A stretch of DNA of 64,000 bases from Entoloma clypeatum. Taxonomy: Eukaryota > Basidiomycota > Agaricomycetes > Agaricales > Entolomataceae. The DNA lies in NCBI GenBank assembly GCA_963565915.1, contig OY751491.1, positions 744,001 to 808,000 of the forward strand. The letters run 5' to 3'. Numbering within the stretch: position 1 is the first letter of the stretch; each line of letters starts with the position of its first letter. The notes under the pieces were generated by a model that was not told the DNA's origin, ran no database searches, and saw nothing but the letters and a program-made list of their open reading frames with translations. A program made the translations under genes and the position numbers. Below, one piece after another: positions 43,501 to 53,595 of this stretch.

Positions 43501-44174
43501 TTTGGTTGTGGGAGGTGGTGTGGGAGTGACGGCTTCCAAAATAGGGTCTCCAGGCTTCCATTTCTGATCCGACTTTTTGGGTGCATCTTTGTCGCGCACC
43601 TCAACCATGCGAACCCGGTGTTTGCGACCATTAAGGTTAATCCTAAAATCCGAGTGTTTGGTTCGACATGTTGTTGGGCACCGGTTAAATGTTACCGCGC
43701 CGGTTGTCCAATTGATTGTGGGGTTGTGGTGTACCAACCAGTCATGTCCCAAGAGCATGTCCGTCCTCCCAATGTCCAGTACCATTGCTTCCATGGTTTC
43801 CTGATGTGCTCCCAAATCCAGTTTGACTTCGGCAAGTTGGCTCGCTTTCTGTTGTCAATTTGGTGATCCATCCGCATTTAGAATTGCTATGGGTGGTATT
43901 CCTCGCGTGGGGAGGTTCTGTTCGCGTACTATTCTGGGATGGATACATGTGCGTTCACATCCGCTGTCAACCTCGGGTCGGATAACTTTTGGTCCTCATC
44001 GTGTTTTGAGCTGAGCTAACAGCCTGATTTCTCGTCTTTTCGGAGGGTTATCTCCCTTCACAATCTTAGTCAACGCAGCGGCTCGCTTGGCAGGGATGAC
44101 ATAGGTTCTATTGTCTGCAGTCATACAAGGCAAGCAAGTCCGTTTAATAGATAAGGGTCGCGACTTAGCGTCGT
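40525..44174 (-). pseudogene. Gypsy-1 pol: protease, RT, RNase H, integrase, chromodomain
   Basis: Pol lies in the -1 frame relative to gag. Landmarks in order: retropepsin-like VDSGCERTCI; reverse transcriptase with the catalytic VIYMDDIVVIG; RNase H with TDASGYAIGAVLSQ; the integrase zinc finger (HPGQYRTHELL ... CDTCQRNK); and the integrase core (DVVGPI, SDRGPQFAAKF, and the HPQTDGQAERSHQ region with catalytic Glu). A C-terminal chromodomain follows (EYHVSTILDSR ... YLVQWEGYGPEENTWEP), which in chromoviruses directs insertion to chromatin marks. In-frame TGA codons lie at 43996-43998, 43855-43857 and 42715-42717. Two compensating frameshifts lie near 42065 and 41945. The enzyme cannot be made from this copy. 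The long open stretches suggest recent decay or sequencing errors in part. Confidence 0.9.
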
Positions 44175-45041
44175 TTAATCGGACCCTTCGGGAAAATCCT
44201 TCTCGTCGGCTTCTAAGATTGTGGTTTCATCATTCTCAGCATCTTCCTCGGACACCTTCCTAACCCTTCCAGAGTTCTTCTTCGGCTTGCGGCAGTTGCG
44301 CGCGATATGGCCTTCTTGGTCACAGTTGAAACACTTGCGACCATCTTTCTTCTTTGGAGCGCTACAGTCTTTAGCCAGATGACCGAAGCGCTGACAGTTG
44401 TAGCAATGGGCTACTCCTGCTTTGTCGATCTCCATGGCTTTGCCCTGACCACCATAAGTGGTACCCGATCCGGTGCGCATGTCGCCGCCACCTCGGATGA
44501 CCAGTGCGTGTCCTTCCATCTGTCGTCCCTTGTTTCGGATCTCCTTTGCGTAATCGGTGTACGTCTTGCCATCGCTGGCCACTTGTTCAGAGATTCTGCG
44601 GTTGACGTTCTTCTCTAGGATGTATTTCCCAGTTTCTTCACCAAGGTTTGACAGTTTCACGAGTTCTTCAAATTCATCCAAGAATTCATCAACAGTGCGT
44701 TTCTCTTGTTTCAGGACTTCGAGTCTCGCTTTGGCAGCGACCGACTTGTTGGCGATGGAGAATCGTGTGGCGATATCATCGGAAAAACCTAGCCAGGTGA
44801 TGTTCTCATTGTCAACAGCAAGAGCGTCTAACTTGTTACTGGCCCAGTGTCTGCCAGACCCTTCCATCATGCGGGATAACACCGCAAGAATCTTCTGATC
44901 GTCTGTGAGGCTCTTTTGGAACCTGATGTATAGTTTGGTGGCTTTCCACCACTTGTCAAAGGTGTATCTGTCCTTGAACATCCCAGGATCCTTGATGATC
45001 TTGGATGTATCCATTGTTTGTACAGCTGGAGCTTCTGCCAT
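44175..45041 (-). CDS. Gypsy-1 gag with two zinc knuckles
   Basis: A 288-codon intact frame from ATG at 45041 (MAEAPAVQTMDTS). The N-terminal two-thirds is a retrotransposon gag domain (FDKWWKATKLYIRF, then KRTVDEFLDEFEELVKLSN). The C-terminal third has two CCHC zinc knuckles, CYNCQRFGHLAKDC and CFNCDQEGHIARNC, that bind element RNA. The tail is acidic. Pol follows in the -1 frame, with the gag stop in GGGTCCGATTAA, so Gag-Pol would need -1 frameshifting. This is the best-preserved gene of the element. Confidence 0.92.
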   Translation of the reverse strand: MAEAPAVQTMDTSKIIKDPGMFKDRYTFDKWWKATKLYIRFQKSLTDDQKILAVLSRMMEGSGRHWASNKLDALAVDNENITWLGFSDDIATRFSIANKSVAAKARLEVLKQEKRTVDEFLDEFEELVKLSNLGEETGKYILEKNVNRRISEQVASDGKTYTDYAKEIRNKGRQMEGHALVIRGGGDMRTGSGTTYGGQGKAMEIDKAGVAHCYNCQRFGHLAKDCSAPKKKDGRKCFNCDQEGHIARNCRKPKKNSGRVRKVSEEDAENDETTILEADEKDFPEGSD

Positions 45042-46497
45042 GTTTAGAGTCTGCGGAGGAGAAGAGGGGTCGGGTTGTTGGGATGAAGATGGGGTTCGGG
45101 ATACAGGTAAGGATTGAAAATGAGTCCCTGTTCTAGGCGTCTGTTTGATATCTGACTGCGCGGAGTCAAAAGTAAATTCGTCAGGGGACTCGTCGGCGGA
45201 ATCGGTGGCAAAACGTTGAAACGAAGGAAGTGAGTCTGGGGATGAGCGCGAGCGATATCTCTATCACACACACAAACACCAAACACAACAACGAAGACCG
45301 AACAAGTCTCGCGATGTGTACTTCTCAATCGATATAGTTCGGGGTGATGAGTGGGATCACTCAGGATGCGACTCTTCCAAACAACAATTGAATAACTCGT
45401 TTAGCAATGGCTCGATAGGTCTCGAACAAGACTTAGAGATAGTTCTCAATAGATAATGAACCGAGGTTTGTGATTTCCGGACCAACAAGACTTCACGAAC
45501 ACGATCTCGACCGAATACAAACACGACAATGACCAATATGACCGATAGATAACACGATTTGACGATTGACAAGTTCTCGAACACACAAAACACAATTGCG
45601 ACTGACTTCCGATGCAAACCAAACGATCTCGAGGCTTCAATGATACTCGTGAACGACAACAGATGCACAAGACAAATGCTATCAATTCTGGGGCACAATC
45701 TAACCTAACCTATCTATGACGAAACTATGAGACTTTATACATGAGCTGCAATAAATATAGAAAAGGGATGCATGTGGTCTCGCTAAGGGGTATCCAGTCA
45801 AGTGAGCCTTTGCTAGAGACGTCGCGATGTGTCCATGTGGTTGACAATGCGACAGGTACATTCTTTTCTCCATTTTCTACCTCTATCATGCTTGTGAGGA
45901 CACTATTCCACTATCTCGGTCTATTGATACACCTCGCGACGATGCCAACGAGTTACTGCGAGGTATCAGATGCTTTGATTAAGGGTCATCTCGGTAAGCA
46001 ACCGATCCATATCAATATGTCTGCCATGTAATGCACATTGATCGTGGTGTATCAAACCTGATCTCGGTCTGTTCGATCCGATGTCATTGGCTATTCCCCA
46101 TATGGACAATTTGGACGCGAAGCCAGGCGCACATTTGCCAAGCCTCTCGCGAGAATGTCTCCAGTCAAGCCCTCAATGTATAGTAGACAGTGCTAGTGTC
46201 ATTGATAAATCCAATATAACCAATCTCCTTGTTTCCCGCTTCGTTTCGAGAGATGCTTGATAGTCTTATCTATCTCGCGAGGCGATCCCATGGCTCTCGA
46301 GTATCATAGCTAAGCCCATAGTGGTGACCAGCGCTATGTCCTACATTGCCATGGTCTCTAAATGCTTTAAAATCTCTCTCTAACATCGCCACTAAGTCCT
46401 CAGAATCAGAGCTCATCTAGGACTCTCTACATCCCTTAGAGATAGTGTGAAATGATGCAAAATGCGCAGATTTAGGCCTAGACACATCGCGGCCCTA
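45042..46497 (-). other. Gypsy-1 leader, non-coding part
   Basis: About 1.45 kb between the decayed leader ORF and the gag ATG. Small open frames (for example 45357-45698) show no recognisable protein. The segment may hold packaging or translation signals. Such a long leader is unusual. Confidence 0.5.
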
Positions 46498-47110
46498 TCA
46501 ACGTTCAGAGTATTTCCTCTGTAAATCTCTAAGGAATCTCTGTTCCTGCGCCTCTGTTGGTCTCGAGAAGGGGTCAAGTCTCTCGTTTTGTGCCCAGCGG
46601 TTGTACTCGGTCTGTTGTTCTTCGGTGGTGAAGTGGGCGTAGATCTGCTGCTTTGAGTAAGATGTGATGATGTGGCTCTGGGACGTCTCGATGTGAGCGT
46701 CCTAATCAATCTTCTGATAATGGTTGTCTGGACACCGATAAACTCTCTGATCTCTGTGATCCGACCTGTCTGAGGTCCTTCTTGAACGTGAAAGCTTTTG
46801 AGTTCGTTCTGTCGGGCGTTGTAACGCGCGATCTGGTGTTGCCGAGCAAGATGGATGCTCTCTGCTATCTCACCGTGGGGGCGATGCTCGTCGTTGTCTA
46901 GTTCTTCGTCAAGCACCTGCTGTAGGATGCGACGGATCTCCGATTCGATGTACTGCTGGATGAGTGTAAAATCGATACTGTCTCAAGGACTTAGTTCCTC
47001 CTGTCGGGCTTCTGGCATGCTGAATGGGTTACTGGTGAAGTCTTCAAAGAAGCGCGACGTCTTGACTCGTCTGGTAGTTGCTCTCTTTGCTCTGGGCGAA
47101 CCTAACAAGA
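46498..47110 (-). pseudogene. Gypsy-1 decayed leader ORF (about 200 codons)
   Basis: Starting close to the 5' LTR, a protein-like frame runs GSPRAKRATTRRVKTS ... NPFSMPEARQEELSP, is cut by TGA at 46983-46985, and continues through IQQYIESEIRRILQQV and a Glu/Asp- and His-rich section. Near 46640 the sense shifts frame and continues with QQIYAHFTTEEQQTEYNRW and FLRDLQRKYSER to TGA at 46498-46500. The continuity of protein-like sequence across both lesions implies a former ~200-residue, highly charged helical protein upstream of gag. No family is recognised. Charge and helices hint at nucleic-acid or particle binding, but this is inference. Confidence 0.5.
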
Positions 47111-47120
47111 TTTAGCAACT

Positions 47121-47487
47121 TGTTATGCTTAACAAACCGTTCCAAGGTTCGGGCAGAGTATGCAGGAAGTGGAAAGGCGAAGAGCAAAGTGATTGCTAAA
47201 TCTAAGGAATGTAGCTATGGTACATGGGGTTTATATAGTACTGGCTACGAGCGGTAGCGAGTGAGTCAGTAGCTGCGGAAGGCAGTGCAGATGAGTCAGT
47301 AACTGCGGAAAGGCAGTGCGAAGTGAGTCAGACGACTTCGGAGTGCGAGTCAGCGCGGGAGCGAAGTATACTAAAGGAGAATGGTAGAGTAAAGGTAAAT
47401 GAATAAGCGGTCCGATGAGTCAAAGAAATAACGAAGGTACAATGCAAGGGAAAAGTGCGTAACATACAAACCGGTAAGTCCGTAACA
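47121..47487 (-). repeat. Gypsy-1 5' LTR
   Basis: A 367-bp LTR, followed outward by the ctcac duplication. Confidence 0.95.
47230..47237 (-). promoter_or_regulatory. Gypsy-1 LTR TATA box
   Basis: TATATAAA on the minus strand within the 5' LTR, also present in the solo LTR at 56823-57195. Confidence 0.6.
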
Positions 47488-47636
47488 CTCACATAGAGAG
47501 CAATTGAGGAGCACTCTCAACCCTCAGCAATATATCCAACCACAGGCTCACCACCAACTATCCTTCCTCCTTATGAGACCACAATACTCGGAGACCACAA
47601 TACTCGGCCTGTTGTTTTGCTGGCCTCCACCACAAG

Positions 47637-48114
47637 TAGTGTTTAAGGGTTCAGTCCAGTCCGGTTTTTTGACCAAAAAATTGATGAACTGGAGACTGGC
47701 AGTTCATCTTTTTTTCTCAAAGTCTGAAAAAACTGGACTGGACTGGTAAAGACTGGTTTAAACCAGTTTAAACTGGTAAAATCCTCAACAATTTATAAAC
47801 CTACCAAAAGCCTGTTTTTTCAATCAATAACTTGAAAATATACTGAATTTGTTATCAATAACATGTTTCTCAAGCATTTTGGATATAAGCTCTTGTAAAA
47901 ATAATTGAAAACTGTATAAAAGAACATCTTTGCCCATAAAAGTATAGTTTTTGAATGAATATATGGTCAAAAACTGGAACCAGTTCATATTTTTCAGACT
48001 GAAAACTAGAACAGCTCAAAATCAGTGAGACCTGAACTGGCAGTTCAGGTCTCTTCCAGTCCAGTCCAGTTCAGGTTCATTTTCCAGTTCATAAGACTGA
48101 ACCCTCGAACACTA
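47637..48114. mobile_element. hAT-like MITE
   Basis: A 478-bp element with ends TAGTGTTTAAGGGTTCAGTC and GACTGAACCCTCGAACACTA (near-perfect 20-bp inverted repeats). A perfect 8-bp duplication, accacaag, lies at 47629-47636 and 48115-48122. The interior carries AAACCAGTTTAAACTGGT-type palindromes and is non-coding. Confidence 0.93.
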
Positions 48115-48122
48115 ACCACAAG

Positions 48123-48861
48123 GCAGCTGCATCAGAACTGAAACTTTACCAATGGCCTACAAAATCACAGTAAGGTTTCTGTATTAAAAATGGAGGGAAT
48201 CACATTGGCAAGGAACACAAACCATGTCTTGCATGTCCTTGCCGATTTCTGGGGGACCAACAGAGATAAGTGTTCTTTTTTATTTTGACCAGGTCATCTC
48301 CATCACTAATCCGCATCTGTTTTCACTTTCTTGCATGCAGGTCACTTTTGATGGCACATTGCATTTGGACATGATGCAAACTTTCTTTGAGTTCACATAA
48401 AATTTGATGGCAAGATCTTACTGATTACTATACCATGCCATTCACTACCTGTTGTGGGCTGTACATGTACCTGAGACTACAAACCCAATGTTCAAAGAAC
48501 CTCATATCATTGCATGAGATTACAGAGAACCTGTACAATACATGATAAAAGTACAATACAGTCAATCTGCATATGACATGGTGTATCTCAACCAACCCAC
48601 CACCTTGGCTTGCACTTTGGATCCAAAAACAGATTCTTTCTCTTGGGTATGTTGGTAGGAGGCCTGAGGCTGTTCTCCATCTGATGAACATTCAGGATGG
48701 CTGGCTGGTGGTCTGCTGAACCAAATATTAGCATTGACATAAGCACCACGAGGTGGAACATATCTTCTGTTGGTGATGATAGATAAGAGGTAGACAATCG
48801 AGCTGATGTCAAGGAGAAACCAGTTAAAATATGAATTCTCATGTCAAATCAGGATTCAAAC
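48123..48861. other. unannotated AT-rich sequence
   Basis: No convincing gene. A small frame at 48588-48842 (minus) has no recognised domain. Confidence 0.35.
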
Positions 48862-51348
48862 TAGTTTTAACTAGTTAATGAGTCTCAGGTTAATGTAAAT
48901 TAACCACTAACCAGACCAAACCAAACCAATAGTTTGGTTAACCAACTGGTTTGAGTTAATCAGATTCTGAGATTCAGACATATCACTGGTTTAAGTTAAT
49001 CATTTTTGAAAAAAAAAATTAACTGGTTTAAACTGGTCTAAACCAGTAACCTTAAGACAAAGCAAGAGATTATCTAAGCTATTGACATAGAAGTCACTCT
49101 ATGAAAACTACTCTCTCACTCATATGGAAATGACAGAAAATAAGACAAGACCAATGGGAGACTGGTCCCACTAGTCTCGCCAATCTTAAATTATAGAACA
49201 AGACTGGTCTAACTACAGTAAATACAAAAAAAAAACCCTGTGTCTGTTCCACTCCCCAGCCCCATGATTCATGTGTGCATGGACAGCATTGAGCGTGAGT
49301 GAGACCATTGCGCATGGCTGCAGGTCCTGTTGGACAGGAGAGAGGGGTGATTGGCTAGTATTTTGAAGCCACACTACTGAACTAGCAGTTAAGTATAACT
49401 TAACCTAACTTAACTCAAATTAACTTAATCTTTTGGTTAAGGTTAAAGAAATTTGAACAAGTTAATTTTAGTTAATTTACTTAACTTAACTTGAATTAAC
49501 CAAGTTATTTCAGATTAAGATTTCAAGCCTTCAAGCCTGCAAAGTAGGACTAAAAACCACAAAAAACAGGCAATAATGGTGAAGTTAAGACAATTAACTG
49601 GTTAATTCTTATTAAGTTTGGTCAAGTTAAGAAAAAAGTTAAAAATTGTAAACAAGTTTTTTTAACTTCAACTTGAAATAACCAAAGTTAAGTCAAAGTT
49701 AATGATTTTCAAGAAAACTATTAACTCAGTTAAGTTAAATTAATGGATTTTAAGGCCATTAACTTGATTTAAAACACTACGATTGGCCGCATGTGGATGG
49801 CATTGGGCGTTGGGCATGAGTGAAGGGGTCGTTTGGCATGAGAGATGGGTGTTGGGGACGAGTGGAGACTGTTGGACATGAGTTGAGGTGGTTGGATATT
49901 AATCATGTGTGAACCTATGTCAACAGCAAATTAACTAAGTAACATGGCTCTTGTGAACAATTTGTGATATTTATAGGGTCTAACTGAGTTTAACTAACAA
50001 ATTAACCAAACCAATGAAAAATTAACCGGTTAATGATGATTTGGTCTGGTTTACATTTTTCTCTGAAATTTTCTTAACTGGTTAAGATTTAGGTTAATGG
50101 ATTTGAGGTCAATTAACCAAACCAAACCAAACTTTTGACCACTAACCACACCTCAGAATACTAAAAACATATCATGAAATATATTTAAACAGTCTCAGCA
50201 AGACATACAAAACCTTTCTTGCATGCCATCAAGTTTTTTAAACTCAATACAAATTGTTTTATCACTGCTGCAAAGGCACATGTGTTATATATTCTTGCTT
50301 TCTACCTCATCATACCCACCAAGTCCCTGATTCATGGCAAAATTCAGCTGTTTTATAATGACTTAACCTGTACATAATTAGTATTTCAAAGTCAAGCCAT
50401 ATAATTTCAAATTAACCTTAATTTAACTTAATTTTGACACATTTAACTATCAATTAACTTAACCACAGTTAACTTTAACTGCAATTGACTGCAGTGAAAG
50501 CCAAATTAAGCCAAGTTTGAAAAAACTTTTAACCAGTTAATTTCAGGTTAAAAAAATAAGGCATAAATTGTGGTAAAAATGCTACATAGAGAAAGACATG
50601 GGTGCGGGTTTACCCATGGTTTTTGCACCATGGGTGCCACAGGTATGGATACAGTGTCAATTTTCTGCACCTGTAGCAAACCCGCACCCATATCCACAGG
50701 TTTTTGGGTGCACCATGGGTATTTCAGCAAAGTTTTGTGGTGACCAAATAATAGTAAACAATATGCAAAATGCATTGCGCAGGCACGTGCGGTGCCTTTC
50801 TCATGATCTAATAATAGCTTGAAGTAATAGAACTACATATGGGATATGTATTTATCTTCTGACACACTGTATAATTTTTAGAAGTCCAGATAAGATAGAA
50901 ATGATGAAATGTGCAGATTTCAGAAAAAGTGTCATATCTCCCTAATGAATGAACCAAATTTGAAAAACAAATGTGCTATAAGATCCTCTGGCCAACCCAT
51001 GTCCAATGACTTGCACAATGTAGTTAGACATGGGTTTTTTTAGTATTTACTGTAGTTAGACTCATAGTTCTATAATATAAGATTGGCAAGACTGGTGGGA
51101 CCAGGCTCCCATTGGTCTTGTCTCTGTTTCTGTCATTTTTGTGTGAGTGAGAGACCCCCTTGCTTGTTAGAAGGTCAGTGGTTTAGACTGGTTAAACCTG
51201 GTAAATTTTTTTTTCCAAAGTGATTAACTTTAAACCAGTGGTATGTCTCAATCTGATTAACTCAAACCAGTTGGTTAACCAAACCACTGGTTTGGTTTGG
51301 TCTGGTTAGTGGTTAATTTCTTTTTTTTAACTGGACTTTCGAACACTA
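48862..51348. mobile_element. hAT-like element, 2.5 kb, with nested MITE
   Basis: Ends TAGTTTTAACTAGTTAATG and ...CTTTCGAACACTA, with an imperfect 8-bp duplication, attcaaac/attcagat (48854-48861 and 51349-51356; 6 of 8). Long subterminal inverted repeats are rich in 'aaaccaaacc/ggtttggttt' motifs. It contains the conserved core in reverse (50741-50822), a G-rich minisatellite fragment and the nested element at 49356-49779. No transposase is seen. Confidence 0.75.
49356..49779. mobile_element. nested hAT-like MITE rich in TTAAGTTAA
   Basis: A 424-bp element, ends TAGTATTTTGAA and TTTAAAACACTA, with flanking duplication tgattggc/cgattggc (49348-49355 and 49780-49787; 7 of 8). The body is packed with 'ttaactta/taagttaa' repeats. 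Confidence 0.8.
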
Positions 51349-51552
51349 ATTCAGATGGCCCAGGGCTTAGTCCACTGGACATTGACTGACACCATGACCG
51401 GCATCTACAATTTTGATGGACCGGCACATTTCCTGCCACATTCATACTTGGGGTTAGAGAGCCAGCACTGTGTGTGGCAAATATGAGTCCCTCCTAGTTG
51501 ATGGTAATATATAGATGTGAAGTTACAAGCATAAATATAAAATACAAGATAT

Positions 51553-53241
51553 GTCTACTTTACACTCCCCCATAGTCTCTGATGGAGTCAGTCGGAGTCG
51601 GTCGGACTCCATCATATTCCATCAGACTCCTCCCAAAAGTTTCCTTTTTTGAGTGGAATCCGACAGAGTCCGACAGAATCCGTTCAAAGTCTATTTTAAC
51701 TTTTGATGCTTCCGTTGAACTCCATCAGACTCTGATAGCAGATTCCGTTGGAATACTGTGGTGGAATAAGGTTTGATGGCAGTAAATGTTATTCTTATTC
51801 ACTCCCTTTCAGTACTGTAGCTTCAATTGTATTTCATTGATTTTGTACAATGTAATCTAACAATACAAACTAAATAAAAGATAACCCCCCTCAATTGTTG
51901 AGACAAGGGGCATGGCAAGAGTTGGGGGGGTGGGGGGACCATGAGAAATACACAAAATAAATTTATTATCCCCGCATAAGACAGGGGAGACGCAACATAT
52001 ACAAAATACAAAAAATCAATTAATAACCCCCCACATAAGGTGGGGGGAGGTATCAGGCAAGGGGGTATGGTACGACAGGAGAAGGGAGGGTGACGCAGCG
52101 AGCGTTGGGGGTACTAGGGCTGTGGTGGCATGGAGCATGCAGGGTGCAATAAGGGCGCGTGGGTCTGCAGCGGCCGCTTCCTGCTTGTGGTGACAGGTGT
52201 CGGGACGCATCCTGTGACATGGCACGACGAGGAGGGTGGTTGGATGGTGGCTGGGGCATGCAGGGTGCGGTACGGGCGCTGCCTGTGGTGACACGGCAGC
52301 TGTCAGGGGTCAGGCACATGGCCGGGTGGGACGGCAAGGAGGGCTGGGTGGCATTTTGAGGAGACGGGGGCGTGCCTGGAGTGAGGAGGGAGGGTGGGGT
52401 CTGGGGGGTTGTGCACGTAGGCAGGGAGGCGGACACACAGTAGTGGTGGGTGGATGGGGGTGGTGGGACATGGCTGGAGGGTGTTGGGTGGTGAGAGGTG
52501 GGTACAAGGGCTGGCGACGTGGCAGGTGTCAGGCGGGCACATGTGTGGATGGAGGGGTGCTCACCCAGGTCGTGACATGGCACGGAGGGTCAGGCATGTG
52601 GCTGACGCATCTGGGGTGTGTCTCTGGCCACGTCCTGTGATGTGGGACAGGTGGGGAGGGTGGTTGGGGCATTACATGGTGGTTCGGTGGCGTGGAGGGT
52701 TGAGGGGAGGTGGGCGAAGCCGGGAGGCGGTGTGGCAGCCTTCGGCGCTAGTCGTTGTGTCTGTTAGTGCACAGGTAACGAAGGTGGAGGTGGGCTTACT
52801 TGTCACAGCCAACAATGCCAGGTGTGACGTGGCATGGTAAGGGGGGCCAGGGTCAATGAGCGAGTGAGGACGACAATGGGGAAAGGGCTTACCGTGATCG
52901 CTGTGGTCGTGATGTGCGACGGCAAGAGAGGTGAGTGGTTGAAAGAAAAAAACAAATTGAAACTCACCTGATTTGTCAGTGATGTGTGTCGTGACGTGGC
53001 AATGAGGTCTTCAGTTCAATTCTTGTAGGTGGTGTTTTTTTTTATTTTACATGCATTCCTACACACTCCAATGGAGTGTGATGGAGTCCATTGGAGTCCG
53101 ATGGACTCTGCTCCAAAAAAGCGGAAACTGTGGGTCAGTGCTGGACCCTCAGTCCATCATACTCCACAGAGTCCACTGGGTAGGAGTCCGACGGACTATG
53201 ATCGGACTCCAATAGGAAACTGTGGGGGAGTGTAAAGAGCT
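51553..53241. mobile_element. non-autonomous element, TIR CTTTACACTCCCCCA, 8-bp TSD
   Basis: A 1.7-kb insertion with inverted ends CTTTACACTCCCCCATAGT (left) and ACTGTGGGGGAGTGTAAAG (right). A perfect 8-bp duplication, caagatat, lies at 51545-51552 and 53242-53249. The paralogous copy at 57516-58309 has a single caagatat and no insertion, confirming the boundaries. The duplication length suggests hAT, but the ends differ from the TAGTG family. The interior includes 'gactccatcNNactcc' repeats and a long G-rich stretch (52016-52880). Confidence 0.88.
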
Positions 53242-53595
53242 CAAGATATTCTAGCTTTTTATTTGTATTGTATTTTTTTCAAGTTTATTCAATTTTATTT
53301 GTATCAAACCTATTTCAAAAAAATATTTTATTATTATTCTCACAGATGGCTTCTATAACTTTACCATCATAAAACCATCACCTTCTGATGAAATAATTAT
53401 AGATGTAAAGTGATTGTTTGCATGATATACAATTCCTCTAAGATATAGCACAGTATCCTGATTAGCATTAGTCTTCAATATAATCTTATAACTGGTTTAA
53501 ATGTTTTTATTTGGATGTTAGTTTTGAAATTTCTGTATAATACAGTTGGTCAAGCAATGAAATTTTTTTTTTGTTGGCTTCTGAAGTTCAGTTTC

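Larger units (their letters stand above)
39639..47487 (-). mobile_element. Ty3/Gypsy chromovirus retrotransposon (Gypsy-1)
   Basis: Full-length 7.8-kb element with 367-bp LTRs (39639-40005 and 47121-47487, about eight differences, nearly all transitions) and a perfect 5-bp duplication, ctcac (39634-39638 and 47488-47492). Sense order (minus): 5' LTR, a 2-kb leader with a decayed ORF, gag, pol (protease, RT, RNase H, integrase, chromodomain), a small 3' ORF, a polypurine tract (GAGGAGGGGAACA, adjacent to the 3' LTR) and the 3' LTR. Stops and frameshifts in pol indicate an inactive, fairly recent copy. Confidence 0.95.

Noticed and set aside
52053..52840. long frames on both strands in the G-rich tract
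   Set aside because: Low-complexity sequence inside a transposon keeps all frames open.
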